Assembly (NCBI GenBank): GCA_934045905.1
Contig: OW203769.1
Coordinates: 29,521,910-29,585,909 of the forward strand
Source of the DNA: Leuctra nigra
Lineage: Eukaryota > Arthropoda > Insecta > Plecoptera > Leuctridae
Direction: 5' to 3'
Length of the DNA: 64,000 nucleotides
Shown here: positions 11,529 to 24,080 of the stretch, piece by piece
Layout: the number at the start of each line of letters is the position of its first letter
How positions within the stretch are numbered: position 1 is the first letter of the stretch
Notes under the pieces: model-generated
What the model saw: the letters and a program-made list of their open reading frames with translations, nothing else
Database searches by the model: none
What the model was told of the DNA's origin: nothing
Made by a program: the position numbers and the translations under genes

Positions 11529-13241
11529 TCATGAATGCTTATTAAGGGTACAGGGAAACAACGCTATAAGTCACATTCAGATGAAACTGAGCTAAACGAA
11601 GTTTTATGTTGAAACTTGTATATATCTTCCATACAAATCGATACTTCAATTGAGTTTTTAAGACTTTGTGGCAATATTTTCTAGAAACCGAGGGTATATT
11701 TTGAAAGCTCAAAAAAATCAATGCAAGATTACACCTTAAACTTTTTTTTATTGACTCATAGCTTTCTTTCGCTGTACCCTTCTATTATTAGTATGCTTGC
11801 ATACTAATATTGCATAATATTAAATTGTCTATGAGTGAAATAGTGTGAATTAAGTATGTTGTGAAAATTGGAAATTTAATGTGAAAATAATAAGAATCCC
11901 TCCGTTAGCTTTCTTAAATTGTTATTTTCTTAAAAAATCAAGTAGGTATAATATTATAAACCTCTTTTTATTTTAAGTTATTTGTATTTTAAAATAAGGT
12001 TTTCTGCTTAAATTATCTCTGTTATTAGGATGGCTAATTACTGATAGAGTTTTAAAATTGGTCATTCAAGAAGAAAATCTAAATGATGTGATCAATATTG
12101 TTTCAACATACCTTAAATTACCAGCGTTATGTTTTAGTTTAAAAAAGCATCTTTTATAGAACATTATTTTTGAATATTCTGTCAGTGGAATGATATTCAC
12201 CCTCCTATTCTCTTGTGTTCTGTTTGGTTCATACGGCGGGGTTAAGCAGTGGAATAATTTCACATCTAGAAAAGGCTTATTCGGAGAGAATCAATAAAAT
12301 TAGCATTTTCCCAGCTGATGAGTTTCCTTCAGGTTTTCCAGACAAAGTCGAGGGTGGAAAGAGATTTGTGCTGGAGATCTCCAGTGTGATAATCACGAGC
12401 AAGTCTGTACTTCTGTCTGTAATCAAACAGCGATTTATTCGAAACAACAAGCGTGTTTAAATAATGAGACAACTTTGATAATGAAGTTAAAAGAAGACAA
12501 TTATTAGTTTTAACATTCGTTAGCTTGAAGCAAGAATCAATAATATGAAGACTTTGAGCCAAACTTCTAACTAATAAATAAACATGATTTAACCGAAGTA
12601 TAATATTGTTTTACTCCTCATTCATCAGTTATTGTTTAAATTTGGTTTTCTTAAAATTTGTTACACTATGTCTTGATCTCGAGCCTAGATCCAAAACGTT
12701 GTTGAGTGGAAATCAGCTTTATTTTGGAAAGAAATAAATCAATTTCCTCTCAGAACGTGTCTCAGAAAGGTTCCCTGTCGTTTTATATGAAGATTTCCTA
12801 GAAATATATCAAAATAGTTTGTATTTTCTGCGATTATTCTTCTTGACCAAACCCCTACGGAAAAATATTAAAATATAAACTATATTTAATTGTAATTAAT
12901 CTTAGTTTATTATAATTATTATAACAATACAAATATTTTATCACAGTCAAACTTATTTAACCTATAATATAATAATATATTATTATAGCGAGCGATTATA
13001 AAAAATCCCTTATTAGTATACTGTAGTATATTTTGTTTGTGATTTGTAATGTATATTGAACTGACTTGTTTAAACAACCATACCAATAATTGTTATAAAT
13101 TCATTATAATATGTTTTCGTGAAGGAAGTATATTCATGATTTCCTCAGTCAAAAATGTTTCCAATTAATATTCTCCTTTCCTTAAATACTCTTCCGTCGC
13201 CATGAGACGTTAGAAAAATCACTAAAATATCACATTTTAAT
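11529..13241. other. AT-rich intergenic stretch, no gene recognised
   Basis: Very AT-rich, with TATTATA-type runs near 12880-13010. Overlapping short ORFs on both strands near 12066-12562 have no protein-like character. Confidence 0.5.
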
Positions 13242-14126
13242 TGAGCGAGCGAAGCGAGCGTCTCCTTTTGGCTCTTTTGGCACGGATCTCTGTTTTTTTG
13301 TTGTTTTTTTTTTTTTTTTGTCTGTCGTCTGCTCGTATACAGGTCGCACCGTTTATTCGATCGAGCTGAAATTTTGCACACATGTCCAGACCAAATATGA
13401 GATTTGCAGACCCTAATTTTTTTGAAATCCCCTGATTGGTTCAAATTTTAAAAAATTTATCTTTCGATTTGTTGGTCCAATCATTTTGAAATTTAGTAAA
13501 GTCATTGCAACCAACATTTTACCCAATCATAAAAAGTTTAAGCAAAATCCTCCCATTGGTTCAAATTCGAAACCATTTTTCCGGTGATTTTTGTAATATA
13601 AACTAGAACCGATTGACCGACCAACTTAAAATTTCGCATGGTCATTGGTGCCAACATTTAAGGTATTTTTGCCAATTTTCAGTCTAATCTGTCGTTATTT
13701 TCAAAAGTTTTGTAATTTTAGGGACATTTTGTGTGTTGGCTGTCAAATTCACGGCGACTTCGAATCTTCAGTTCAAGGCAAGGTAGTTAGAGTAGAAAGT
13801 TTCAAACGAAATGAAACTAATGATATTGTGAACACAGTAATATCATATCATATGAGTGGTCCCAGGTATATTGTTTGAAAGATATCTTGTGATTTTTGAA
13901 ACTTAACAAGGAACCGTTCAATCGAAGGTTTAATCGATCAACTTAAAACTTAGCAAGGTTATTGGGACCAATATTTTTGGAGATTTTGGAGATATTTATA
14001 CAAGTCTGTGACGAAATTCAAGAATTATTGGCTTTTAATGACATTTTCGATATACAGAATTTCGGTTCGAGGTGTTGCGCGTATCAGTGCTCGCTCATTA
14101 ACGCGTTATTCAGAGCGTTTTCCTAG
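13242..14126 (+). mobile_element. Helitron/Helentron-like non-autonomous element, copy A
   Basis: The 5' end is TGAGCGAGCGAAGCGAGCG. A T-rich microsatellite follows at about 13290-13320, then a conserved body with the phrase CTGAAATTTTGCACACATGT. The 3' end is GTGCTCGCTCATTAACGCG, then a hairpin AACGC...GCGTT, then TTCCTAG. The 3' GCTCGCTCA is the inverse of the 5' TGAGCGAGC, giving subterminal inverted repeats. T flanks both sides and there is no target duplication. Hairpin plus CTAG end, subterminal repeats and an internal microsatellite match the HINE/DINE type of Helitron derivatives. 885 bp, no coding capacity. Confidence 0.65.
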
Positions 14127-15181
14127 TATCATATCATATAACGTACTTCTTCCCGCTGTCTTTTCTGCTTCCCCTTGAGTTTCCTGTATCCACGTCCTGG
14201 CCGGTGTATCGGAGTACTTGGCCTGGTAATCGCGGATCTGTTCGCTGCGTGATAGTTTGTCACCTCGCCACCAGAGCGTGCTAATAACTCACATCAGCGT
14301 GATAAGAATGGTGATATCGCGTGTTCGCTTATTTTACCAGCCCCTAGCACGAGGTCATTAACGAACGGGACAAAGAGTAAGTCTAGCGCCGCCTAGAAGT
14401 GTAAACAAAGACGGTCAAACCGCCCTCTCAATGGTTGTCATAGCGACATACACTGAAAGAAATACAATCAAAATGCGTGAATTATGCTGAAATTGATTTG
14501 GTTCTCATTTTCGAAGCTTTTCTGTCAAAATGTTGGATTTCTATTTCTTATAATGTTTTCACTTCCCCCACAAGAATTGTGTATATTTTAATGATCGTTG
14601 TACTTGTACATTGTATTAATAAAGTGATGTATTGTTATGGTGTATGTATACTATTTATTAAGGGCACACAGTGTTACACATTCCTATACTGCCAGCAAAC
14701 GTATTGTGTGTATTTGAAATAAAAATAAAATACTAATGTGGTCAAACGGCCGATTACAACCCAGGGCCGTGATTGGCCGGATTGTGTATTGAGGCTAACT
14801 TTCAACAGTGTCTGTTCCATCTGATCTTCAAACTGTTGAATGTCTGTCCTACCCCACTGCCTATTGGATGCGCCCGCATGCAGTTGCAGAAGAGTGCGTC
14901 GTTAACTGTGCAACCTTGCAGCCCGCATACGAGCGACATATCTTCGTCCTTGGCGTCTCTGACACGCATGTGAGTGCGAGTGATTTATCACATGCGTCAG
15001 GGCTCTCGCATGCGAGGCGCCGCATTCGCACTTTATCCTTTTAATTGTGGACTTCACTCCAGTGTTACTTTCACTTCACGCGACTCTTTCCTAAAGTTTC
15101 AGATCCGATGTCAGGTAATTTCATAAACGTCAAGCTGTATCTACATGTAATATGCGACCAGCCACTCAAGTCATGTTAACA
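14127..15181. other. intergenic stretch with a moderately GC-rich patch
   Basis: The stretch 14740-15040 is CpG-richer than its surroundings and includes an inverted CCAAT (GTGATTGGCCGG near 14768) and CATGCG repeats. It could be a decayed promoter-like island. No gene is recognised. Confidence 0.4.
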
Positions 15182-15290
15182 GGCAATTGAAATGCGGCAA
15201 TTTCAACTTCTAGACAATAAAATAGATAATCTGGGGACTCTGGTCGGTAAGAAATTGAAACTGTTCAATTTGAATTGCCCGGTGTAACTT
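15182..15290. repeat. GGCAATT inverted-repeat element
   Basis: GGCAATTGAAATG...GCAATTTCAA on the left pairs imperfectly with GAAATTGAAACTG...TTGAATTGCCC on the right. Similar GGGCAATT termini occur at about 16985-17085 and 40012-40292, so these may be one degraded MITE family. Confidence 0.4.
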
Positions 15291-15688
15291 GGACTTTAGG
15301 AAAACGAGAAAATCAAGAAGTTTTCCGAAGTCAATTTTAGAATAATTCCTCTACAGATCCTGTGATTGTTTTGCCAAGTCTGTTCAGAAACATCGTTCCT
15401 TCCACATGATCCTTAGCGGACATTCTCCAAGTAGACACTTTCTTAATCGCCTGTAGGATTTGGAAGTTATCATTTAACACGGTAGAGGAAGTACCTTAGA
15501 CATTTTAATATCATTCACAATGACACCAAATGTCATCTGTCTCATTAGGTATGTACGAACTTTTCACCACTTTTGCGTCGTAAATAACCATTCGGTGGTG
15601 GTCTGACCAATAATACCATGAGAATGCAAGAAGTAGGTGGCACCAGCATACAACCACCCAGCCCTGCACCCAGCCCTGGCGATTAGCC

Positions 15689-15943
15689 ATGCATATGTTG
15701 GCCCGACTCACCTACAAGCTGTCCACATCACTGCGGCATACGAGTCCAACACGCATGCAGATTACGTGTGACAATTCCACTCGTATCGGCCCAGCGGCTT
15801 TAAATCACATAATAACTACCTTAAGACCACGCGTTATGGATAAGCACTTTCGCTACGAATATGACAACTTGGATATGCATAATTTCGACCGACTAATGGC
15901 AAAAGATGCAATCTTCTCATTCTTTCGGTTTGCAACGTCTTAA
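15689..15943 (+). CDS. short coding-like ORF, unrecognised
   Basis: An 84-codon frame opening at ATGCATATG and ending TAA. The product (for example HFRYEYDNLDMHNFDRLMAKD near its C-terminus) has balanced composition with few low-complexity runs, unlike most ORFs here. No domain, signal peptide or membrane segment is recognised, and no AATAAA or splice signals were pinned down. It may be an exon, a pseudogene or chance. Confidence 0.17.
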   Translation: MHMLARLTYKLSTSLRHTSPTRMQITCDNSTRIGPAALNHIITTLRPRVMDKHFRYEYDNLDMHNFDRLMAKDAIFSFFRFATS

Positions 15944-16652
15944 ATTAGGGTTGATAAAAGGTTTCCCAACTGCGTTTTCCGATTGCATTCGTCTTGTTGA
16001 AGATAGACTAAGTTTATGTTGAAGCTGCAGTTTGTAATCAATGATATCCCAAATGAAATCCTCTGGTATATTTTTAAATATTTTGATGGAACGGAACAAA
16101 TGAATTTTAGACAGAGAGAGAGTGATACATGTTCAGGGATAATGGCAGATGAATCATATTCGTTTCTTCCACAGATTAATTTAGGTTGTTAGTAAATGTA
16201 TGGCATTTTAATTGTTCTTTGACAAAAGGGTAACTACTTCCTTCATTCATGAAAAAACAGAGTTCAAGGCAAATTGTCACAAAGTTCCTTCCATTCGTGT
16301 CTTAGCCATACTAACCTATGTTGAACTTCCACTTATGTTTCTCCCTACTTTCCAAGGAGTGTTTTAAGTGCTTGATCCCCTTGCATACCAATGCGTGGTG
16401 ATAGCAGGGTTCCAAACCCAATGCGGCGGGCGCTATCAGAAAGAAGTGTAAGCCCATGTGAGGGTTTATCATGCACTGCGTCATACGTGTGGAGTAACAC
16501 ACGCATGTACATTGCGGCTGATAAGAGCCGAGCAGATCGATATGTAGTTACAATACACTTTCTCTAAGTGCACGTAAATGCACACACACACACACATTGC
16601 TTGGCTCATTTGCTCCACTCGAAGTAGAAGTTAAACTGTAATTGAAAATATT
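15944..16652. other. intergenic stretch
   Basis: A short CA microsatellite lies at about 16580-16596. Nothing else recognised. Confidence 0.5.
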
Positions 16653-16724
16653 TGCCAACTTTGGGAATCGAACCCACGTCCCTGAATTGCCGGTCCAGTG
16701 CTCCAACCACTAAGCTAAGATGGC
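16653..16724 (-). tRNA. tRNA-like sequence (anticodon position GGC), probable pseudogene or SINE head
   Basis: The minus strand folds as a cloverleaf. The acceptor GCCATCT pairs with AGTTGGC at 6 of 7 positions, the D-arm is GCTT/GAGC, the anticodon stem CTGGA/TTCAG has one G-T pair, and the B box is GGTTCGATTCC. The A box TAGCTTAGTGG is good. The anticodon loop CCGGCAA has C where tRNAs have the invariant U33, and one T-stem pair is broken, so a working alanine tRNA is unlikely. A TTTT lies a few bases downstream on the gene strand. Confidence 0.5.
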
Positions 16725-17774
16725 TATCCAATCTGCAGTGGTTTTGTTCTACACTGTGCGCAAACATTTTGCATTTGGAGTTGGTATTAAATACCGATCA
16801 TTACCCCATCTGAGGTCATCTGAAAAATCCACATTTACCATCGGAGAAAATATTTTCTAAATACCGCTACAAACTTTATACCATTCAATGTACAATATTT
16901 GTGCCCACTAGTGAAATATCTTAAATTTTTATATTTTTCATAATTCCACGAGTTATGGGCTCAAATTGTCTTTGTCAAATTGGGCAATTTCAGAATGTCG
17001 TTTGGATTCCAGAGTTTGACTAAAAGTGCAGATTCGTTGGCTGGAAATTAAAGTTACCCAATTTGAATTGTTTTGTGTAATATGACTTTAATAAGTTGGT
17101 GCTAAGTTCGACTAAAAAAATTATCTATGCTAATTATTTTTCACGTATTTCATAATTTGAATGGTTCAAATTGTATAGTGAAGGGTAGTTTCTTATGGTT
17201 GTTAATTTTCTATCGAATCAATAATTTAATATCTAGGTACTATACTTCTTCGAAATGGTTGTCAGATGTATAATGCGCATTTTATTTATGAGGTACTAAG
17301 AAAAAGTACTTTACGCTACTTTTTTAATTCATTTCATTTGTGGCTAATTTGACAAACGATGTTTCAAATAATTTATTTTAGGCAAAAATTATAATTCTGT
17401 AACAATTGCGAACATGCCAACTTGATTTCGTGAACAGTATTGACAAACGATTGACGACTGCCAAGGTCGAAGCTTTGCGAACATTAAGTGGCTCAACGTA
17501 CTCTTGTCAATGAAACCTAAAGCGTGAACGCGGCGTTCTCATTTGAAAGTATAATATCATGGCTCAACAAAGAATACGAGGGCATTTGCTCTGCTTCTGG
17601 CAGTGACTTTATTTAGTAAAAGAGCACAGCGTTGAGCCCTAAGTCTGTTTAAAATGTGGTGAGAGATTCTGCTAGTTCCATGAAGTCCAGCAGAGAATGA
17701 AACAGCAGTGATGGGAAGAGATAAACGCCATTTCAGTTGCTAAAACACAAGATATTCCATCGCGAATACGTCAA
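16725..17774. other. intergenic stretch, no gene recognised
   Basis: Contains an imperfect inverted pair CAAATTGGGCAATTTC / TTACCCAATTTGAATTG at about 16976-17081 (see the GGCAATT elements). No credible ORF. Confidence 0.5.
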
Positions 17775-17935
17775 TCCCCCCCTCCCCCCACCCCTGGCGA
17801 CGCCTGCTCTCTGACGTCCGCCCCTCCACCGCGGCGCCAGTGGCGCTATCTCGGCGGCGTCGCATCGATCTAGCGGCGTCGGCCACGCCCCCCTCGACCA
17901 ATCACAGCGCAGCATCGCGGCGATCTTATCGGCAA
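17775..17935. promoter_or_regulatory. CpG-rich, CCAAT and GC-box island
   Basis: GC-rich with many CpGs in an AT-rich setting. It has a GC-box-like CCACGCCCCC at 17883-17892 and a CCAAT box in GACCAATCACAGCGC at 17898-17902. The reverse complement, TGATTGGTCGAG, recurs in islands at 24.06, 30.78 and 61.62 kb. No defined start site; a 114-codon ORF begins just downstream. Confidence 0.35.
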
Positions 17936-18014
17936 GATCTGGACCCGATATCAGGGATCTTTTGTCGAGAGGATTTGAGGAACGACGCTTTCATTTGTCA
18001 GGGAATAGAGTCGA

Positions 18015-18359
18015 GTGAAAACAGACTTCTGCATTTCTCAACATCGCTTCAATTCCAAGATATCAACCCCTTGGTGTAGTTGTAATTACTTCCTTGCAAT
18101 AACTGGGTCACATTTAATTAGAATCTTGACGCAAATGAGACAAAAGCAAACAAAGATAATAGAAGAAAACTTCCAATCCCAATGTTCTGTTGAGGGTTTG
18201 CGAAGAGAAGAGAAATATGAACTGTACTCCATGTGCAATTTGTACCTAATCAAATTACCAGAAGTTACACTGATAAGTTTAAAAACACAACAAATTATAA
18301 CCAGAACCTTCTATGAGTATATTTATGAGCTTCATCACATTCATCGGGAGTACCCGTGA
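18015..18359 (+). CDS. 114-codon ORF downstream of a CpG island, unrecognised
   Basis: An open frame starting ATGAAAACAGACTTC-like within 80 bases of the CCAAT/GC-box island. The middle (EENFQSQCSVEGLRREEKYE) is fairly protein-like; no domain or motif is recognised. The length is not exceptional for AT-rich DNA, and there is no supporting splice or polyadenylation signal. Listed because of its position next to the island. Confidence 0.15.
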   Translation: MKTDFCISQHRFNSKISTPWCSCNYFLAITGSHLIRILTQMRQKQTKIIEENFQSQCSVEGLRREEKYELYSMCNLYLIKLPEVTLISLKTQQIITRTFYEYIYELHHIHREYP

Positions 18360-20473
18360 TTTTATTCATATGTTTCACTCGTGACGTCACATCAAGTGTA
18401 ACTGGCCACCTGTATGGGTGCAAGTTGATGGGTTGGTGCACCTGTGGCCGTGTGCTGCAGGATTACCACTGCTGCCAACCTGCCGGCACCGATGTCCCTA
18501 GCAGTGTAATTATGCATTATCGAGCGTGGTGCCAGTAACAGGTCAGAGGGTGGGAGACTCTTACCACGGGGCTTCGAACTCGGCACTCGCACAGCGGAGC
18601 GAGCGTTGCAATACGACTGTTCCTTTGTTCCTGCTTATACGGGGAATAATTATATGAACATAAATTCCAGGATACGATTCTTTATGGAAAACTCCACGGT
18701 TGTAAAATGATTCTGATCGTAAAGAGAAACGATCAATCTGAAATATTCCACTGTAATTTCTGTAGACTAGCCAGTTTCGCTAGGGGCATAGTTAGTGGAA
18801 AATGCACATAATTTAAGTTTCCATAAAAAAGCTGTAAAATAACTGAAATTTCATACGTTGATTTTAACTCAACTTTAAGTATCAGTAATATTTTTTTTGT
18901 TTATCGCGTGAAATAAAGTAATAATAAAATAAACTGAACTTTCGACAACGTAATTCTTTATTCGTGACATAAAGAACACCATGTTGGTTGTTTCCGATGA
19001 AAATGATGAATCGGCGAAGAAGGGCGAGGTGATCGATGATCGAGGGTCGTCGGTTCGACTCCTGTAATCTCTGGTCAGAGAGCCGGCAGCCATCTTGGCG
19101 GACTTGTTGTGTATTCCGGTCTCGTCGGCTCATCAGCATTCGGCCCGCGTGGAGCTCTGTGTCAAGGGTAGCAGCGCCCCTCGCGGCAATCGATACACCT
19201 TGCTCCTGCATCCACACACCTTGCTTCTTAACATCCACACACATCCTGGACACAGGGTATTTGTCAGTGCATGGTGAAGAGGCCCATTTGTTCCAGCATT
19301 TATCCCAAGGGAACCTAACAGCAAAATAAACTCTAGGGTAAAAGCCTGGGTTTGGATAACGCGCCTGGTATTGGATAGTTTTGTAGAACTCCCACAATTA
19401 AGTGTTAAAATTCGTTGAATGTTCTTACAATTTTAAGGCTTTGTTAACAATCATCTAACGTAACTATTACGTGGAAGGTGACATCAAGAGTGTAATATAC
19501 AACTTGGCAGAAAACAAATCTTTCCATGAATGAGTATCATTCATAGAAAGGCTTTTTTTAAATCGGTATAACTTCTATTTGACCAAATGAAATTAATGAT
19601 TATAATGTTGCTAAATTAACCATAACCGGGACCAGGGCACGATAAGAAATAGTTGAGAATAGTTAATGGCAGATTTTCCGTTCACCATACGAAATTTAGA
19701 TTCATATATGTTTCTGCCAAGTTTCTAAATAGAAACTATTTATTTTGAATCACAATAATATATTTACTTCAAGTTTGATCTATTTAAAAACAAAATTTAT
19801 TTAGAAGCATTTAGAATCATATCTTTATATCAATATTATTTGTATATAAATTTTGCCTATTTATAGATAAAAACTTAACCATAATTATAGGTAATTTTAG
19901 AAAGATTATTTGTTTATAAATTTTGTCTAGAGAAACATTACATTTTTTAAAATAAGTAATATTTGTTTATAGGTAAGTTTTTCCTATATAGATACAAGCA
20001 TTTTGATTTTAGAATTCGTATAGTTTTAGAAACATCAGCAATTTTCTAATATCCTTTTTTTAGACCATACTGATTAACTCTATACTCTGTTTTATCTTTT
20101 GTTTATTGATGATTTAGTTATTTCTGCCCGACGACTGGCCTGGCGCATCACTATACAACAATGTATCGCTATGCAACAACAAACCGGGCCGTGATGGAGT
20201 GGTTGAAAGTGCAGCCCCCCCCCCACCCCCCCACTTGATTCAATCAGCATGCACCCCATTGTCATGCAGCATCACAGACTGCATTCTACCCGCTCTCTAT
20301 CACATTCCCGCGCCCAACAAACTCGCCAACATCATGCGTCCCTCACACTCAGTTTCAGACTTGTTGTCGACAAATAACAACGAACATTCAAGTCAGAACA
20401 AGAACATTATTAATCGGGCTTGTCTATGAAATAGCCATTCGTGAATAGCCATCAGCTAAATTCGTGCTAATAT
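18360..20473. other. intergenic stretch, no gene recognised
   Basis: Contains a CRE palindrome at 18382-18389 and a GGTTCGACTCC B-box-like string at about 19050. The 18960-19330 stretch is GC-richer and open in several frames on both strands, including a long minus frame without ATG start. Near 20215-20235 there is a C-rich tract. Confidence 0.45.
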
Positions 20474-21036
20474 CAGCTAAAATCAAAGATACAAGGATCT
20501 TTGATAGTATCTTTGATACTTGATACTATCAGTATCTATATCTTGATACTTTTCTTGGAGTCAGTATCAAATATCAATTATCAATTAATATTCAAAATAG
20601 TATCAAGTATCTTTTTACCGAAAAGATACTTTTGATACTTTGGAATTTTGGACTAAAATGTTTCAGTTTAGAACCTCAGGTATTTTTTTCTATGAATCTC
20701 TTCCGCCCATACATACCCTTTTTTCACCCAACCCCTAAGAACACTTCGTTAATGATCTCCCCTCCCTCACCTTGACCAAATTCTTCCTCAGCAGCGGTAT
20801 CAAAGTATCTCTGATAAAATATCTTTGATACAATTTTTGATACTTGATACTTTGATACTATCAAAGTATCTTTTGATATTTTGATACTATCAAAGTATCT
20901 TTTGATACTTTGATACTATTATCAATTGATACTCAAATTTAATGAAGTATCAAGTATCAAGTATCTATTTTAAAATTTTAAGAGTATCAGTATCTTGTAT
21001 CTTGATACTTTTTCCAAGTATCTTTGCCCATCTCTG
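20474..21036. mobile_element. GATACTT-rich hAT-like MITE
   Basis: The right end reads GTATCTTTGCCCATCTCTG, that is, a TIR CAGAGATGGGCAAAGATAC inward. The left end CAGCTAAAATCAAAGATAC matches it at the CAG, the AAAGATAC core and a following GG. The interior is packed with direct and inverted GATACTT/AAGTATC units. CAG termini and length suggest a non-autonomous hAT. No 8-bp target duplication is evident, so the left boundary is less certain. Confidence 0.55.
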
Positions 21037-23869
21037 AGTGTGATAGCAATGTTTTGTATAGCTTTTACTTTACGATTTAGTCTTTAGTGCATCAATCTAA
21101 TAGTGTTCATTCAACCCAAACTTGTCAGTCAGAAACAGCGCTGATATTTTGACGCTAATTTGCTCACAAATGAAACAACTGCCACAATACATGGAATACA
21201 ACCAAAATAATTCAGTGATATGAATCACGTTAGTATATGAAGTTCTATACAAAACCTTCGTAATCTCTGCGAATCGAAAATGAAAATGAGAATCATCATT
21301 GGGGCTCGTCTTTTAGCACTGTTTCTAACCTCAAAGATAGTGTTAATTTTCTTTAAAATGCCAAATTAGTGATTTTGAGCATACCTATGTCGAAGCATTC
21401 TAAAACAAGGCTTCTCATAGGTACCTATTTCAAAATTACGATATTTGTATTATTTGATTTGACGGTGATCCGAAATAACGTTGAGGATATGATGCTTGTC
21501 ATTGGAAAAAGGAATGTTTCCTGTTAGTCATTGGATTGCTTCTGCGCACTCGATCCAACACAAGACAATGTGGGGCTCCATTGTCTCCGGACACGGAGTG
21601 TACTCATGCGAGGGTTGAAAGGGGGGAGTTTAGCGGGTCTATTATGCAACCCGCACAACACACAAGCACCGCAGACTGCCTATGCTGTAGGAGGGGTTAC
21701 TTAGAACCACAGTGTCGGTAATATCCACATGGCGTTGCATTACAGCTGTGACGTCATCACTCCCAAACACTAGATCGAGAAGGATGCTGGGGCGCGATTC
21801 ATAAGTCAAAGTCAATGCTAAATGCATGATTAGGGTAACTAGATACAATAAGGCCATCGTTTTTGTTTTTTGCTTCTTACAAGAAAAATAAACGCGTTAA
21901 AAAAACATTTAGAATTGTATAGTATACCTAGAATATCTTATCATCTTCTTACCTCTATGATCTTATTGTATCCGGTTACCCTATAATGTTGTGAAACCAG
22001 AACCAAACGATTGTGAGTCAAATTTATATTATTTACCAATTATGAAAAATCTAAAAATTATAAAAAAATGAAAAAAAAGTACATAAAATAAATTGTAAAA
22101 CATTTAAATAAGGAATAACTATTAAATACATGTTCATATTTTATACAATATAATCTGTCCCGATTCAGAAATCGATTAAAGTACAATTAAAGAGAATTTA
22201 CACATTCTATCATATAGATAAAAAATATAAATTACGCAGAAAATGAGACAATTGAGGAGGCAATATATTATTTCAGTTTAGGCAATTAATATCTGATTTC
22301 GAGAACTTTGGCTATAAATACGTCACATTTATTATGACTATTTTTTAGTTCGGGTTTTAATTTTCGATGATTCTATATAGTTACATTGATGAACAGAATG
22401 AAGATATCGTATTACTCAATATTGAGAAGTAATTTACGACCCCAAGAATGGTGGATTCCGAGACTTGGGAAGTGTCTTGTGAAATATGTATTAAGTTTCC
22501 TTGGAGTCACGTGACTGCTGTTAGTGACTTTCTGCTGTTTGCCGCTATATTGTGTACAAACTTCTTGTGAACAGTTTATCCCAGCATTATTTCACCATTC
22601 AATTTAGCCCGAAGTCAAGTAAAATAAGATAACTTGAAGCTTAACGCCGTGTAAAATTATTCAAAAGTTCCAAGTTTGTTCTGCGGCATAAATCACTTGC
22701 AAACTGCAACCAGTTGAATCTATGTCGTTAATACAGTCCGCTACTGCATCGACCATTAGCAATTAGCAGCCTCGCGGCGTGCAACCCTGGCCGGCCAGAT
22801 AGCATGGCCGGGGTTGCGTTCTGCCGGGCCTCATTACTAAATAATCAACCAGTACTTTTAATACGCGATAAAAGAGTTTATTCGCACTTACAGTGGGAAT
22901 AGGCGCTCTGAGAGTGGGAATAGGCGCTCTGAGAGTGGCTATTCGCACACCGTACATGGGCCGTCAGGGGGGGGGGGGGTATTGAAGATTGAAATAACGG
23001 AACAACACAACTATTTTATGGGGGGGGGGGGGGGGGGGGGGGGGGGTTAGAATGCCCCGCACATCTTTAACACTTGAAAACCGAATTTGGGCCGATACAT
23101 TTAAAATTTTGGGTTATAATGTGGTTGTGAAACCCGTGCAAAGAGTGTGGTTAAAAAGTAGGTACCATTTTTTTAGTGAATAATTTCTTGAAATGAAGTG
23201 TAGGAAATAGGAATATCTAAGAGAACGTGTATAGGTTATTTTTTATGAAACAGATGCAAATCAGTTCAATATCTTAAAAGCCTGTATTCCAGGGGGTGGG
23301 GGTGGGGGGCGCCCCCTATGACTACTCTCTCCTAGAGGACTTGGACAATATAACCGGCAGGGGCGCTCAGGAATAAATTACGCGAGGGGACGAGAAAAGA
23401 AAAATATGGAAATTGACGGAATTGGGAGTTTGGCGGCGGAAAGAATTCCATCAAGGTCATCCGCTGGGATGCTGTTCGAAATAACAAGTCATTTGATTTT
23501 TAGAGGAACGAGAAAAGCGTTACAAATATGTTTATCTTGTTTTAAGGTATAATTTTTAGTAATATATTTTCTTTGATAATGAAGCAACAAAGAAAGTGAT
23601 GGAAGCTCCAATCAAAAGCTCAGCTGATTCTTGAGAAGGAAACGTCTTAGGACATGAATAAATTACGAAATCTATGCTTTAAGTCAAGGTTTGAAATCTA
23701 AACAAGACAATAAAAATTAAATAGCACTGAAAAAAAACAATTTTTGTAAAAAAAAAAAATGTTTATGGAAAAGGCAAAAAATACAACTTGGGTATACCTA
23801 TATCATAAATGTCTGGACTGCTGAAAATCTTCTCATGAGCCGCAACTGTTGGTTCAACCCTGTACCAAC
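21037..23869. other. intergenic stretch, no gene recognised
   Basis: A CRE palindrome at 21749-21756; a 21-bp unit GAGAGTGGGAATAGGCGCTC repeated twice near 22897-22937; G runs of 13 at 22967-22979 and 27 at 23020-23046. The stretch 23294-23330 (GGGGGTGGGGGGCGCCCCC) resembles decayed transposon ends. No credible ORF. Confidence 0.5.
23020..23046. repeat. G homopolymer, 27 bases
   Basis: Uninterrupted run of 27 G; a second G run of 13 lies 40 bases upstream. Confidence 0.9.
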
Positions 23870-24080
23870 CCCCCGCAGCGGCCCCGCGCACATGCGACGC
23901 CCCCCATGCTAATTGCCCGCGGCTCGTCGCATCCACCGCGGCCCCACGCTAACCTGATTATACAGTTTCATTTGCGGTGTCTTCATACACGTCACACTTT
24001 TATAACAAGCTATTTGATTGGTCCTTTGTCACGTGGCACGTGGCAATTAGCCGGGCTCTGATTGGTCGCGCAACACGGCG
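23870..24080. promoter_or_regulatory. CpG-rich island with paired CCAAT boxes and tandem CACGTG
   Basis: Two inverted CCAAT boxes, GATTGGTC at 24017-24024 and 24060-24067, flank two E-boxes CACGTG at 24030-24035 and 24038-24043. GC-rich sequence runs upstream to 23870. The layout resembles an animal promoter, with CCAAT for NF-Y and CACGTG for bHLH factors, but no start site or transcript can be shown. Confidence 0.4.

Noticed and set aside
13145..13444. 99-codon minus ORF with a poly-Lys stretch
   Set aside because: Runs through the head and T-rich microsatellite of Helitron-like copy A.
18882..19397. 171-codon minus-strand ORF, the longest outside the minisatellite
   Set aside because: It lacks an ATG at the start, the region is open in several frames on both strands because it is GC-richer, and the product ends in a low-complexity Tyr/Lys tail. 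Looks like chance.
24017..24067. ER-stress response element (CCAAT-N9-CCACG)
   Set aside because: The CCAAT and CACGTG motifs are close, but order and spacing do not fit the ERSE consensus.
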